DNA of 64,000 nt from Hymenobacter ginkgonis (GTDB lineage: Bacteria; Bacteroidota; Bacteroidia; Cytophagales; Hymenobacteraceae): positions 930,001-994,000 of the forward strand of contig NZ_WQKZ01000003.1 in NCBI RefSeq assembly GCF_009755225.1, written 5' to 3'. Numbering within the stretch: position 1 is the stretch's first letter; the number at the start of each line of letters is the position of its first letter. Under the pieces are notes generated by a model that saw nothing but the letters and a program-made list of their open reading frames with translations, was not told the origin of the DNA and made no database searches. The position numbers were made by a program, and so were the translations under genes. Below, piece by piece: positions 20,393 through 29,536 of this stretch.

Positions 20393-21640
20393 ATGAGTTT
20401 CCTCGAAAACATCCGCGAAGCGCTGCGTTCCATCTCGGGCAATTTGCTGCGTACCATCCTCACCGCCCTCATCGTCAGCATCGGGCTAATGGCACTGGTG
20501 GGCATCCTCACGGCCATCGACGCCATGCGCAGTTCCATTGGCGATACGTTTGCCAGCCTGGGGGCTAATGCGTTTGAAATCAAGGCTAAGGGGTACAGCA
20601 ACCGCTTCCGGCGCGGCGGCGTACAGGGCAAGCAGTATCCGGCGCTTAGCTACCTGCAAGCCAGCCTGTACAAAAAAGAGCTGAGCCGCCGCGAGCCCTC
20701 GGCTGTGGTGGGCTTGTCGGCCTTCATCAGCGGGGCCACCGAAATCAAGGCCAACGGCCAGAAAACCAACCCCAACATGCAGGTAGTGGCCGGCGATGAA
20801 AACTACCTGCGCATTCAGAGCTACACCCTCACCCAGGGCCGCACCTTCTCACCCGCCGAGCTGCAAACCGGCGCCAACGTGGCCATCATCGGCCAGGAAA
20901 TGAAGGATAAGCTTTTCCCTAGTCAAAGCCCGGTCGGCCAGTACATCTACTCGCTGGGCCGGCGCTTTCAGGTGGTGGGCTTGCTCGAAAAAAGTGGCAG
21001 CACCATGGGCGGCTCCGGTGCCGACCGCCTACTGCTGGTGCCCCTCGAAACCGGCAACCAACTACCCCGCCAAGGTGCCCTCACCTACGACGTGAAAACG
21101 GCTACTACCACCGCCAGCGCGCTTGCCTTTTTGCAGAGCCAGGCCACCGGCGTGATGCGCGCCGTGCGCCACGACCGCCTGGGCCAGGAAGACTCGTTTG
21201 ATATTGAAAGCCCCGATTCGCTCACCGGCGAACTCGACTCGCTTACCGGCAAAGTGCAAGTGGGCGGTGGCTTGGTGGCATTCATCACGCTACTCGGGGC
21301 CAGCATCGCGCTCATGAACATTATGCTGGTTTCGGTAACGGAGCGCACCCGCGAAATCGGCATTCGCAAGGCGCTGGGGGCTACTTCGCGGCAAGTGCGG
21401 TTGCAATTTCTTATTGAGGCCATCGTCATCTGCGTGATGGGTGGCTCGCTGGGCATCTTGCTGGGCATTGGCATGGGCAATGGCGTGGCAGTGCTAGCGG
21501 GCAGCAAGTCGTTTTTAGTGCCGTGGCTGTGGGTGGGGGTAGGGCTGACCATCTGCGTAACGGTGGGCCTGCTGGCTGGCTCGTACCCTGCGGGCAAAGC
21601 CGCTGCCCTCGACCCCATCGAAAGCCTGCGCTACGAGTAG
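20393..21640 (+). CDS. ABC transporter permease, MacB/FtsX type
   Basis: This protein of about 415 residues has one N-terminal transmembrane helix (near 20-43), a large periplasmic MacB-type domain, and three C-terminal helices containing the conserved FtsX segment ERTREIGIRKALGA. It would form the membrane part of a MacAB-like exporter or lipoprotein/peptide transporter. The ATPase partner is not in the neighbouring genes. The ATG at 20393 (MSFLENIREAL) is the usual start for this group. A terminator follows directly. Confidence 0.87.
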   Translation: MSFLENIREALRSISGNLLRTILTALIVSIGLMALVGILTAIDAMRSSIGDTFASLGANAFEIKAKGYSNRFRRGGVQGKQYPALSYLQASLYKKELSRREPSAVVGLSAFISGATEIKANGQKTNPNMQVVAGDENYLRIQSYTLTQGRTFSPAELQTGANVAIIGQEMKDKLFPSQSPVGQYIYSLGRRFQVVGLLEKSGSTMGGSGADRLLLVPLETGNQLPRQGALTYDVKTATTTASALAFLQSQATGVMRAVRHDRLGQEDSFDIESPDSLTGELDSLTGKVQVGGGLVAFITLLGASIALMNIMLVSVTERTREIGIRKALGATSRQVRLQFLIEAIVICVMGGSLGILLGIGMGNGVAVLAGSKSFLVPWLWVGVGLTICVTVGLLAGSYPAGKAAALDPIESLRYE

Positions 21641-21665
21641 ACAAGGCCTGCTTAGTAGTTTATTG

Positions 21666-21700
21666 AAAGGCCTGGCCGCTGCAAAGTGGCCGGGCCTTTT
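21666..21700 (+). terminator. Terminator of the permease gene
   Basis: A 12-bp GC-rich stem (AAAGGCCTGGCC paired with GGCCGGGCCTTT) with a short loop and a following T run lies 26 bases after the permease stop. It runs directly into the promoter of the next gene. Confidence 0.8.
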
Positions 21701-21707
21701 ACATTTG
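21700..21707 (+). promoter_or_regulatory. -7 promoter box (TACATTTG) of the XRE gene
   Basis: This exact TAnnTTTG match lies 21 bases before the ATG at 21729. It overlaps the left arm of the perfect palindrome described separately. Confidence 0.65.
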
Positions 21708-21730
21708 CACAACTTTCCATTTGTGCAAAT
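21703..21730. promoter_or_regulatory. Perfect 10-bp palindromic operator over promoter and start codon
   Basis: ATTTGCACAA at 21703-21712 is exactly inverted as TTGTGCAAAT at 21721-21730, with 8 bases between. The left arm overlaps the -7 box and the right arm overlaps the ATG of the HTH gene. The layout is that of an autorepressor operator. Confidence 0.7.
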
Positions 21731-22286
21731 GCCTACCCCCTCGTCCATCGGCCAACGCTTTACCCAACTTATTCAGCACCTTGGGTTGAGTAAAAACGCC
21801 TTCGCACAGTCGTTGGACAAGACGGCCACCGTCATTCAGCACCTGGTAGACGAGCGCAACAAGCCCGGCTACGACCTGCTGTGTAAGGTGTTTGAGGTTT
21901 ACCCAAATGTCTCGAAAGACTGGCTGTTGCTAGGCCAAGGCCCTATGATGGCCGACGAGGCACCCCCGCTGGCGGCTTCGGCACCCACCTCCGGGCCCGT
22001 GGCTCCACTGCCGGCGCCTGCCGCGCCGGAGCCCCTGGTAGCTGCTCCCGTGGCTGCGCCTACCCCCCCCGCACCAGCAGCCGCAACCGCGCCGGCTCCC
22101 CCTGCGCAAGTAGAAGCGGCGCCCGCCCTACCCCCGCTTCCCGATGCTAGCTACTTGGCCACGATTCTGAACACGCAGCACCTTCAGCACCAACTAGCGC
22201 TGGCCGAGCAGCGCAACCAGCACCTGCTGGAACAGCAACAGCTTATGCAACAAATGGTGGCGATGTTGCAGAGTCGCCCAGCTTAG
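21729..22286 (+). CDS. XRE-type helix-turn-helix regulator with Pro/Ala linker and C-terminal coil
   Basis: This 185-residue protein has an N-terminal helix-turn-helix region (7-70, including LSKNAFAQSLDKTATVIQ and a DWLLLGQGPM end typical of Bacteroidota XRE repressors). A low-complexity Pro/Ala linker (about 78-145) and a Gln/Leu-rich helix (150-185) likely to oligomerise follow. It probably binds the perfect palindrome at its own promoter and represses itself. The start at ATG 21729 is supported because the upstream alternative lies inside the preceding terminator. Confidence 0.75.
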   Translation: MPTPSSIGQRFTQLIQHLGLSKNAFAQSLDKTATVIQHLVDERNKPGYDLLCKVFEVYPNVSKDWLLLGQGPMMADEAPPLAASAPTSGPVAPLPAPAAPEPLVAAPVAAPTPPAPAAATAPAPPAQVEAAPALPPLPDASYLATILNTQHLQHQLALAEQRNQHLLEQQQLMQQMVAMLQSRPA

Positions 22287-22300
22287 CTGAAGTTCAAGAA

Positions 22301-22358
22301 CTACCCCAAAGCAAAGCCGGCTCCCTGCGCATAGGGAGCCGGCTTTGTTTTGGGGTAG
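22301..22358. terminator. Long bidirectional terminator hairpin
   Basis: Arms of 26 bases (22301-22326 and 22333-22358), inverted with one mismatch, separate the convergent XRE and mtaB genes. The stem contains the CTACCCC sequence at its base and a GCCGGCTCCCT core. Confidence 0.85.
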
Positions 22359-22371
22359 GAGGTAATTAAGG

Positions 22372-23736
22372 CTAAACCTGCGGCAGGTGCACAAAATCAG
22401 CCAAGATGCCCACTTCCTCCGCTTCCATTAATCCTAGTGCATTTACTTCGGTGAGACGCAACGGGCGAATGGCGCCGACTAGCAATGGGTCGTACTTGGC
22501 CGCCACGCGGATGTAGTTGGGCGTGTAGCCCTCGACGCGGCCGTCGGTGATGTCGTCTTCAAACAGCACTTCCGTTTCGAAGCCCGCGTGCTGTTCGTAG
22601 AAAAAGCGCTTTTTCTTTTCGGACAAGCTGCGCAGCTGCGTGGTGCGCTCGGTGCGCACGCGCTCGGGCACCCGCCCGACCAAAGTAGGCGCAAGGGTAT
22701 TGGCCCGCTCCGAGTACGGAAAAACGTGCAAGTAGCTTATCGGCAGTTCGTTGAGGAAGTTATAGGTTTCCAGAAACTCCGCCTGGGTTTCGCCGGGAAA
22801 GCCCACAATCACATCCACGCCAATGCCCGCATGGGGCATCAGTTCTTTGATGCGGGCCACGCGTTCGGCGTAGAGGGCGCGGCGGTAGCGACGGCGCATG
22901 AGGCCCAAAATCTTGTCCGAGCCGCTTTGCAGCGGCAGGTGGAAATGCGGCATGAAGCGCTGCGAGGCCGCTACGGTTTGGATAATTTCGTCGGTGAGCA
23001 AGTTGGGCTCGCACGAGCTAATGCGGAAGCGGCGAATGCCTGCTACTTGGTCGAGCGCGCGTACCAGCTGGGTGAAATCTTCCACTCGCTGGCGTTCGGG
23101 GCCCTGCAAACCAAAATCGCCCAGGTTGACGCCCGTAAGCACGATTTCTTGCACCCCTTGGGCCGCCAGTTTTTCAACCCGCTCGACCACCGAGGCCACA
23201 CTGCCCGAGCGGCTAGCCCCACGCGCCAGCGGAATAGTGCAAAACGAACACGAGTAGTCGCAGCCATCCTGCACCTTCAAGAAAGTGCGGGTGCGCTCGC
23301 CCAGCGACTGCGCCGGGTGAAACTCGGTAGCCTCCGAAATGGGCGAGGCAAACACTCGGCCGGGGGCTGGCAATGCTGCTGGCTCGGGCAATTCCAACTC
23401 GCTGAGAATTTCGGCTAGCCGAAACTTCTCGGCGGCTCCTAGCACGGCGCCTACCCCCGGAATAGTAGCAATCTCTTGGGGCTTGAGCTGCGCGTAGCAG
23501 CCTACAATGGCCACGAAGGCCCGCGGGTTATGCTTGAGGGCTTGCTGCACTACGCGCCGACATTTGCGGTCGGCATGGTCGGTGACGGAGCAGGTATTAA
23601 CAACGTATACGTCAGCGCCTTGCTCAAACTCGACGCGGCGCACGCCGCGCTCCTCAAACTGCCGGCCTAGGGCCGACGTTTCGGAGAAATTGAGCTTGCA
23701 GCCCAGCGTATAAAAGGCAACGGTTTGTGGAGTCAT
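22372..23736 (-). CDS. mtaB: tRNA threonylcarbamoyladenosine methylthiotransferase MtaB
   Basis: This 454-residue radical SAM enzyme adds a methylthio group to t6A37 of tRNAs reading ANN codons. The N-terminal UPF0004 domain supplies cluster ligands Cys13, Cys49 and Cys80. The radical SAM motif is CxxxCxxC at 159-166 (CDYSCSFC), and a C-terminal TRAM-like region ends the protein. Opening with YTLGCKLN distinguishes MtaB from MiaB and RimO. The ATG at 23736 lies 7 bases after a perfect -7 box. Confidence 0.93.
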   Translation of the reverse strand: MTPQTVAFYTLGCKLNFSETSALGRQFEERGVRRVEFEQGADVYVVNTCSVTDHADRKCRRVVQQALKHNPRAFVAIVGCYAQLKPQEIATIPGVGAVLGAAEKFRLAEILSELELPEPAALPAPGRVFASPISEATEFHPAQSLGERTRTFLKVQDGCDYSCSFCTIPLARGASRSGSVASVVERVEKLAAQGVQEIVLTGVNLGDFGLQGPERQRVEDFTQLVRALDQVAGIRRFRISSCEPNLLTDEIIQTVAASQRFMPHFHLPLQSGSDKILGLMRRRYRRALYAERVARIKELMPHAGIGVDVIVGFPGETQAEFLETYNFLNELPISYLHVFPYSERANTLAPTLVGRVPERVRTERTTQLRSLSEKKKRFFYEQHAGFETEVLFEDDITDGRVEGYTPNYIRVAAKYDPLLVGAIRPLRLTEVNALGLMEAEEVGILADFVHLPQV

Positions 23737-23743
23737 CAGCCTA

Positions 23744-23751
23744 CAAAGATA
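23744..23751 (-). promoter_or_regulatory. -7 promoter box of mtaB (TATCTTTG on the minus strand)
   Basis: This exact TAnnTTTG match on the minus strand ends 7 bases before the mtaB start codon, which would make the mRNA leaderless or nearly so. Confidence 0.6.
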
Positions 23752-23806
23752 CGAAAGCCCTGGCGGAGCGGCGGCGAATTTCTGTAGCTCCTAGGGTAGG
23801 GCCGCG

Positions 23807-25054
23807 CTACTGCGGGCGCAGTAGCTCCTCGGCAGCGGCTAGTACCCGGCTGGGCACAATTTTGCGTAGGTCGGGGTCGCGGGCGGGCGGGCTGAAATCG
23901 CCCTGCGCAAAGCGGGTTTCCTGGCTAGGCGGAAACAGGCAACGGCAGGCCGCCCGCAATAGGTGGGGGGGGTAGGGAAAAAACTTGCCGTAGTTTTCGC
24001 CCATCAGCAGCACCAGGCAGGGCGTGCCGGCTTGGGCCGCTAGGTGTGCCGCTACGGTGTCGTTGCTAATTAAAAGTTGTGCACCGGCCACTAGTTGGGC
24101 CAACCCCGGCAGGTCGGTTTGGCCGCAGTGGTTTTCGAGTGGCACCCCCGGCCCCGCCGCCTGCTGAATCTGGCGGGCGTAGGTGGCATCGCCGGGGCTG
24201 CCGGCCAGCACCAGCCGGTAGTGCCCAGCGTAGCGCTGGTGCAAGGCCACCGCCAGGAGAGCAAAGTGCTTGGTCGGCCAACGCTTTTGCCGAGCACTAG
24301 CCCCCGGAAACAGCACGAGGTAGGGAGAACTTGAGGCCGTTGAGGGGGTAGCCATTACCACCAGCGGAAGCCGAAGCGGCGGTGCATCTAGCTCGGGCGA
24401 GGGGGTAGGGGCCTGGCTGGCTAAGACCAGCGGGCTGGCCATGGCCGTCACTGTCGTCAACCACTTACCAAAAAACTCTCCGTTGCGGTCGTATTCAAAA
24501 AGCACTTGCCGGGAAGTGGGCAGCAACTGGGTATAGCCCGCGTTGAGGGTAGTAAACCAGGCATCGTGGTGGTGCTCGCCTTGGCTAGCCACGCGTACCG
24601 GCGCTTCCATAAACCGGATAAAATTCTCAACAGTCGGCTCGCGCACGTGCAGCGGATAAATCACCTCGCCGTAGCCGCCGGCGCCAATGCGGCGCAGCAT
24701 AGCAGCGCGGTAAGTCAAATCGGTTGTAAACCGCCCAAATTCCACCACCAGCAGCTCGTCAATCACGTCGCCATCCCAGGCTTGGGCAAGTGGCGCCCAC
24801 AGCGCATTGGCCGCTAAGGTGAGGCGCTGGCCGCGGCCGCGCACTACGTGGCTGAGCTGCCGCAGCCACGGCCGAAAAAGCAGGTAATCGCCAATCGAGT
24901 CGTTGCGCAGCACCAGCACCCGCGTGGGGTCGGGCACGGCTTGCTGGACGAGCGCGGCCGCATCGGCTGTGCTAAGGCTGGCAAACAAATGCCGCCGCCG
25001 CCGCTGGCGGCGCATCTGGCGAAAGCGGGCGAGCAGTTCGACGAGCATGGGCAC
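23807..25054 (-). CDS. Glycosyltransferase family 9 (heptosyltransferase-like)
   Basis: This 415-residue protein has the GT9 hallmarks. The N-terminal Rossmann part has VLVLRNDSIGDYLLFRPWL near 44-63, a LVLFPGASARQKRWP segment near 255 and the late NDTVAAHLAAQAGTPCLVLLMG segment near 335. GT9 enzymes transfer heptose or related sugars onto lipopolysaccharide core. It lies 24 bases after the LtaS-type gene on the same strand, suggesting a cell-envelope operon. Confidence 0.85.
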   Translation of the reverse strand: MPMLVELLARFRQMRRQRRRRHLFASLSTADAAALVQQAVPDPTRVLVLRNDSIGDYLLFRPWLRQLSHVVRGRGQRLTLAANALWAPLAQAWDGDVIDELLVVEFGRFTTDLTYRAAMLRRIGAGGYGEVIYPLHVREPTVENFIRFMEAPVRVASQGEHHHDAWFTTLNAGYTQLLPTSRQVLFEYDRNGEFFGKWLTTVTAMASPLVLASQAPTPSPELDAPPLRLPLVVMATPSTASSSPYLVLFPGASARQKRWPTKHFALLAVALHQRYAGHYRLVLAGSPGDATYARQIQQAAGPGVPLENHCGQTDLPGLAQLVAGAQLLISNDTVAAHLAAQAGTPCLVLLMGENYGKFFPYPPHLLRAACRCLFPPSQETRFAQGDFSPPARDPDLRKIVPSRVLAAAEELLRPQ

Positions 25055-25078
25055 AAAGGTATTGGGTGGCCGCAGGGC

Positions 25079-26938
25079 TTAGCGACGAGAAAAATCGAGC
25101 AGCGACTCTTGCTCGTAGGCCTGCCCGCGCTGCTGCTGCTGGGCGGGTACGCCGGGCGTGCGGCTGGTTTCGCGGCCAGATACGTTGTCGAACGTCGTGA
25201 CTCCTGCCGGCCCCACGGCCCCAAAACCATCGTCGTAGCAATAGTAAGCAAAAGGCACCGCAATGGGTCCGAGTAAGTTACGGCCCCACTTATACGACGC
25301 AGTGGGCAGCGCCAACTGCCGCAGCAGGGTAGTGGCCACGTCGGTTTGCGAACCCAAGGTAGACACCACCCTACCCCGCACCTCGGGCCGCAGCGCCCCG
25401 CCCGCCAGCAGCAGCGGAATATGAAACTTGGAAGGTGCCTCATTAGCCGAGCCACCGGGCAGCGGGTGGCCGTGGTCGGCGCACAGCACAACCAGCGTAT
25501 GTGCCCACCAGGGCTGCTGCTGCGCCGCCTTCAGGAAGCGCCCTAAAGCCCAATCGGTGTACCACACCGAGTTGCGGTACAGGGAGGTTTCGTCGGTGCC
25601 GGGGTAGTGGCTGGCAATTGGAATCTCGAACGGCTCGTGGCTGCTCAGCGTAAAAGCCGTCACGAAGAAGGGTGCCCGCTGCTGCCCCAGGTCGGCCAGC
25701 AACCGGTTGAACAGCACGTGGTCGTGGGCGCCCCACTTCGAATTTTGGTCGCGGGCCGCAAAGTCGGAGCGGCCAATTAGCCGCTCGTAGCCGGCCGTGC
25801 GCAGGTAGCTCTGCATATTGGCAAACGCCAACTCGCCCCCATAGTAATAGGCCGATGAGTAGCCCGCCGCGCCCAGCGAACGGCACAAGTGAGGCAGGGT
25901 TTCAATCTTGTGCTGGTACTTGATAATGCTGGTAGTGGGCTGGTTGGGGTAGCCCGAGAGCAGCGCCACCAAGCCCTTCTGGCTACGGTCGCCGGCCGCG
26001 TAAATATTGTTGAAAAGTACACCGGAGCGCGCTAGGCTGTCGAGGTTGGGCGTCACGCCGGGCTCGCCGCCTACGCTCCCCACTAGCTTCGCCGTGAAGC
26101 TTTCCAGGATGATAAACAGCACATTGGGCCGTGGCTCGCTCAGTAGCTCAATACTGGGCGAGGGGGTAGGGGTCTTTGGGTGCGGGTACAGCTCCTGCAC
26201 CAACTGGCGGGCTGAGCTAGCCGGCATGAAGTGCGGCACCGGGTGCTCGTCGCCCTGCCGGAGCACGGCATCCAAAAAATTCCAGGCCGCATTCACCGCC
26301 GCGTGGTTAGCAAACGAATACGTTGAAAAATAAACGTCGCTCTGGTTAACGGGTATTTGCTGCACTCCGCCGCGCAGCGGCACAATGAGCAGGATTAGGT
26401 AGAGCAGCCCTACCAGGGCCGCGCGGCCCCGCCCAAAATAGGGGGGTAGGGGCGGTAGCCGGCGCACCAGCAACCGATAGAGCAGGCAGCCCGCTAGCCC
26501 CAACTCAGCTAAGGCCAGCAGCAGGCGGCCCAGCGGGGCACTGCCCGTCGAGGCAATCAATTCGCGCGGGCTACTTAAGTATTGCAGCACCGTGGTATCC
26601 AGCCGGAAGCCCCACGCCTGGTACAAACCTAGGTCGATGGTAAGCAAGGCGATTACGGCCGCCCCCAGCAAAAGAGTGTAGCCCGCCACCAAGCGTTTTA
26701 GCGCATCGCCGGGGCCCACCAAGCTAGTAAGGCTGAAAACCGCGATGGGCACTATACTTAGGTACGCCGCCACCGAGGCATCGAGCCGCAGCCCGTAGCC
26801 AAAGGTGCCTAGCAGCGTAGCCAGGGGTAGGGCAGCTGATTTACTCCAGAAATAAACCAAGAATACTGCGCGTCCTACTTCCAGGAATAGCAACCAACCC
26901 AAAAAATAGCGTAATGGAAACGCAACACGACTCTTCAC
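25079..26938 (-). CDS. LtaS-type phosphoglycerol transferase/sulfatase-family membrane enzyme
   Basis: This 619-residue protein has five N-terminal transmembrane helices (about 1-210) and a C-terminal alkaline-phosphatase-fold domain. That domain has the metal site NVLFIILESFTAK (Glu ligand), the nucleophile-bearing GDRSQKG region and VVLCADHGH. This is the layout of lipoteichoic acid synthase and OpgB-like phosphoglycerol transferases; in Gram-negative Bacteroidota such proteins modify envelope glycans or lipids. The start is GTG 26938, placed 5 bases after a perfect -7 box, consistent with leaderless translation. Confidence 0.85.
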   Translation of the reverse strand: MKSRVAFPLRYFLGWLLFLEVGRAVFLVYFWSKSAALPLATLLGTFGYGLRLDASVAAYLSIVPIAVFSLTSLVGPGDALKRLVAGYTLLLGAAVIALLTIDLGLYQAWGFRLDTTVLQYLSSPRELIASTGSAPLGRLLLALAELGLAGCLLYRLLVRRLPPLPPYFGRGRAALVGLLYLILLIVPLRGGVQQIPVNQSDVYFSTYSFANHAAVNAAWNFLDAVLRQGDEHPVPHFMPASSARQLVQELYPHPKTPTPSPSIELLSEPRPNVLFIILESFTAKLVGSVGGEPGVTPNLDSLARSGVLFNNIYAAGDRSQKGLVALLSGYPNQPTTSIIKYQHKIETLPHLCRSLGAAGYSSAYYYGGELAFANMQSYLRTAGYERLIGRSDFAARDQNSKWGAHDHVLFNRLLADLGQQRAPFFVTAFTLSSHEPFEIPIASHYPGTDETSLYRNSVWYTDWALGRFLKAAQQQPWWAHTLVVLCADHGHPLPGGSANEAPSKFHIPLLLAGGALRPEVRGRVVSTLGSQTDVATTLLRQLALPTASYKWGRNLLGPIAVPFAYYCYDDGFGAVGPAGVTTFDNVSGRETSRTPGVPAQQQQRGQAYEQESLLDFSRR

Positions 26939-26943
26939 GGCCG

Positions 26944-26951
26944 CAAAAGTA
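26944..26951 (-). promoter_or_regulatory. -7 promoter box (TACTTTTG on the minus strand)
   Basis: This exact TAnnTTTG match lies 5 bases upstream of the GTG start of the LtaS-type gene. Confidence 0.55.
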
Positions 26952-27136
26952 ACCAGTCGGGCAAGGTAAAGCAGAACCAGAAATAAGCCGGACGATTAAA
27001 TTGCGAAGCATTTAACCAAGATTCTCGGCGCCCCAAGCCTGTTGACAGACAAGGCTTCGTCGGGATTTTGGGGCTGTTTACCCGGTAGTTGGTGCCAATT
27101 AGAGAGGGATAAGGCAAAGAATTATCTCTTTTGGCG

Positions 27137-27144
27137 TACTTTTG
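27137..27144 (+). promoter_or_regulatory. -7 promoter box of glnN (TACTTTTG)
   Basis: This exact TAnnTTTG match lies 30 bases before the glutamine synthetase ATG. Confidence 0.6.
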
Positions 27145-27174
27145 CCTTGAAACCGATACCCATCCTCTCATTTC

Positions 27175-29364
27175 ATGGCAATTCTTCGCTTCAAAGCTCT
27201 CGAACTTGTGGACCAGCGCCAGCCGCTGACGGTGACGCCCGAAAAAGGCCGCCGCTCCGACTCGTTTGGGCAAAACGTGTTTAATCTCGAAGCTATGCGG
27301 GCCAACATGCCCGGCGAGTATTTCAAGAAGCTACAGGCAGCTATCAAGCAGGGTACGCCCGTAGAGCGTTCAGTTGCTGATGCCGTAGCATCGGCCATGA
27401 AAACGTGGGCCATGGCCAAAGGGGCCACCCACTACACGCACTGGTTTCAACCCCTGACCGGCGCCACCGCCGAAAAGCACGATTCCTTTTTCGACCTCAA
27501 CTCAGATGGTCGGCCAATTGAGAATTTCAAGGGCTCGGCCTTGGTGCAGCAGGAACCCGATGCATCGTCGTTCCCCAATGGCGGTATCCGCAATACCTTC
27601 GAGGCCCGCGGCTACACCGCCTGGGACCCCACTTCGCCCGCTTTCATCATTGAAACGGTAGGCGCCAAAACGCTGTGTATTCCTACCATTTTTGTGGCGT
27701 ACACCGGCGAAGCGCTTGACTACAAAGCGCCGCTGCTTAAGTCGTTGGCAGTACTGGAAAAAGCCGCCGTTGACGTGTGCCAGTACTTCGATAAAGACGT
27801 GCAGCGCGTGAACACCACGCTCGGCATCGAGCAGGAGTACTTCCTGGTTGACAAGGCGCTCTTCGACGCTCGCCCCGACCTCGTAATGACTGGCCGCACG
27901 CTGTTTGGCCACGCTCCCGCCAAAGGCCAGCAGCTCGAAGACCACTACTTCGGCTCGATTCCACCCCGCGTGCACGCCTTCATGCTCGAGTTTGAGGAAG
28001 AGGCCAACTCGCTGGGTATTCCGCTGCGTACGCGCCACAACGAGGTGGCACCCAACCAGTTTGAGTGCGCTCCAACCTTCGAGGATGCTAACCTAGCCAT
28101 CGACCACAACCAGCTGCTGATGGATGTGATGGACCGCGTGGGCCTCAAGCACAACTTCAAGGTGCTGCTGCACGAGAAGCCTTTTGCCGGCGTCAACGGT
28201 TCGGGCAAGCACAACAACTGGGCAATGAGCACCGATACTGGTGTAAACCTGCTCGCCCCCGGCCGTCGGCCTAAGGAAAACCTCCAGTTCCTAGCGTTCT
28301 TCATCACTACCGTGAAGGCCGTGCACCGCTACGGCGACTTGCTGCGGGCCAGCATCGCCTCTGCCAGCAACGACCACCGTCTTGGCGCCAACGAAGCGCC
28401 GCCGGCTATCATGTCGGTATTTTTGGGCTCGATGCTCGACGGCGTGCTCGACGAGCTAGAGCGCACTGCCAAGCTGCCGCTCGACAAAGGCGACAACATC
28501 TACCTCAAGCTCGGTATTGATAAGATTCCGGCCATTTTGCTTGACAATACTGACCGTAACCGCACCTCGCCTTTTGCCTTCACCGGCAACAAGTTTGAGC
28601 TGCGTGCCGTAGGCTCGTCAGCCAACTGCTCGTCGGCCATGACCACGCTCAACGCTATTGTGGCCGACCAGCTCATCGACTTCAAAACTGAGGTAGACGA
28701 GCTTATCAACCAAGGCAAGAAGAAAGAAGTAGCCATCGTAGACGTGCTACGCAACTACGTCATCAGTTCAAAAAATATCCGCTTCGAAGGCAATGGCTAC
28801 TCGGACGAGTGGAAGGAAGAGGCAGCCCGCCGCGGCCTAGCCAACGTGCCTACCACCCCCCAAGCACTCGACGCGCTGGTGCGCGACGACGCTGCCGAGC
28901 TGTTCATGCGCCACGGCATTTTCTCGGAAGTAGAGCTACACGCCCGCCACGAGATTTTGCTGGATGAGTATATCAAGAAAATTCAGATTGAAAGCCGTGT
29001 GCTGGGCGACTTGGCTGTTAACCACGTCATTCCCACTGCGATATCGTATCAAACCAAGCTGGTGCAAAACGTGCGCGGCCTGCGTGAGCTAGGCCTTGAC
29101 GACGAAAACAGCGAAGTAACCGTAGAGATGATTAAAGCAATCTCGCGTTATGTATCGACTATTAAGAGCACGGTTGATGAAATGACCAACGCTCGTAAAG
29201 ACGCCAACAAAATTGAAGATGCCCGCGAGCGTGCCATTGCGTACTGCGACACGGTAAAGGAAAAATTCGCGGTTATTCGCCGCGCGACCGACAAGCTCGA
29301 ACTGCTTGTGGCCGATGAGGACTGGCCCCTGGTGAAGTACCGTGAACTTTTGTTCCGGCACTAG
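27175..29364 (+). CDS. glnN: Glutamine synthetase type III
   Basis: This 729-residue enzyme makes glutamine from glutamate, ammonia and ATP. The length of about 730 residues and segments such as GGIRNTFEARGYTAWDPTSP, GIEQEYFLVD, RTRHNEVAPNQFE and the NDHRLGANEAPPA region identify the type III (GlnN) form characteristic of Bacteroidota and cyanobacteria, rather than the 470-residue type I. Codon use is highly biased, as expected for a highly expressed gene. It is the last chromosomal gene before the prophage and ends at its own terminator. Confidence 0.96.
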   Translation: MAILRFKALELVDQRQPLTVTPEKGRRSDSFGQNVFNLEAMRANMPGEYFKKLQAAIKQGTPVERSVADAVASAMKTWAMAKGATHYTHWFQPLTGATAEKHDSFFDLNSDGRPIENFKGSALVQQEPDASSFPNGGIRNTFEARGYTAWDPTSPAFIIETVGAKTLCIPTIFVAYTGEALDYKAPLLKSLAVLEKAAVDVCQYFDKDVQRVNTTLGIEQEYFLVDKALFDARPDLVMTGRTLFGHAPAKGQQLEDHYFGSIPPRVHAFMLEFEEEANSLGIPLRTRHNEVAPNQFECAPTFEDANLAIDHNQLLMDVMDRVGLKHNFKVLLHEKPFAGVNGSGKHNNWAMSTDTGVNLLAPGRRPKENLQFLAFFITTVKAVHRYGDLLRASIASASNDHRLGANEAPPAIMSVFLGSMLDGVLDELERTAKLPLDKGDNIYLKLGIDKIPAILLDNTDRNRTSPFAFTGNKFELRAVGSSANCSSAMTTLNAIVADQLIDFKTEVDELINQGKKKEVAIVDVLRNYVISSKNIRFEGNGYSDEWKEEAARRGLANVPTTPQALDALVRDDAAELFMRHGIFSEVELHARHEILLDEYIKKIQIESRVLGDLAVNHVIPTAISYQTKLVQNVRGLRELGLDDENSEVTVEMIKAISRYVSTIKSTVDEMTNARKDANKIEDARERAIAYCDTVKEKFAVIRRATDKLELLVADEDWPLVKYRELLFRH

Positions 29365-29428
29365 CCATTGGGTTGGAGCCACGGACCAGCGCTGGGTGGG
29401 AATTCTCGCTGCGTCCGGGTTTGGAAAG

Positions 29429-29457
29429 GGTCGTGCCGGGTGGCGCGGCCTTTTTTT
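29429..29457 (+). terminator. Intrinsic terminator of glnN
   Basis: A 9-bp stem (GGTCGTGCC with GGCGCGGCC, including G-T pairs), a 4-base loop and seven T residues lie about 65 bases past the glnN stop. Confidence 0.85.
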
Positions 29458-29536
29458 ATGTGCCTACTACACTGGCTCGCTTTAAACTAGCGTAGAGGCT
29501 CTTTTTAGGAAAAGGCGCCGGCCACAGCAGGCCAGG

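Noticed and set aside
29458-29536. attL core
   Set aside because: The boundary must lie near here, but without the right end of the prophage no duplicated core can be seen; no tRNA gene is present to mark the site.
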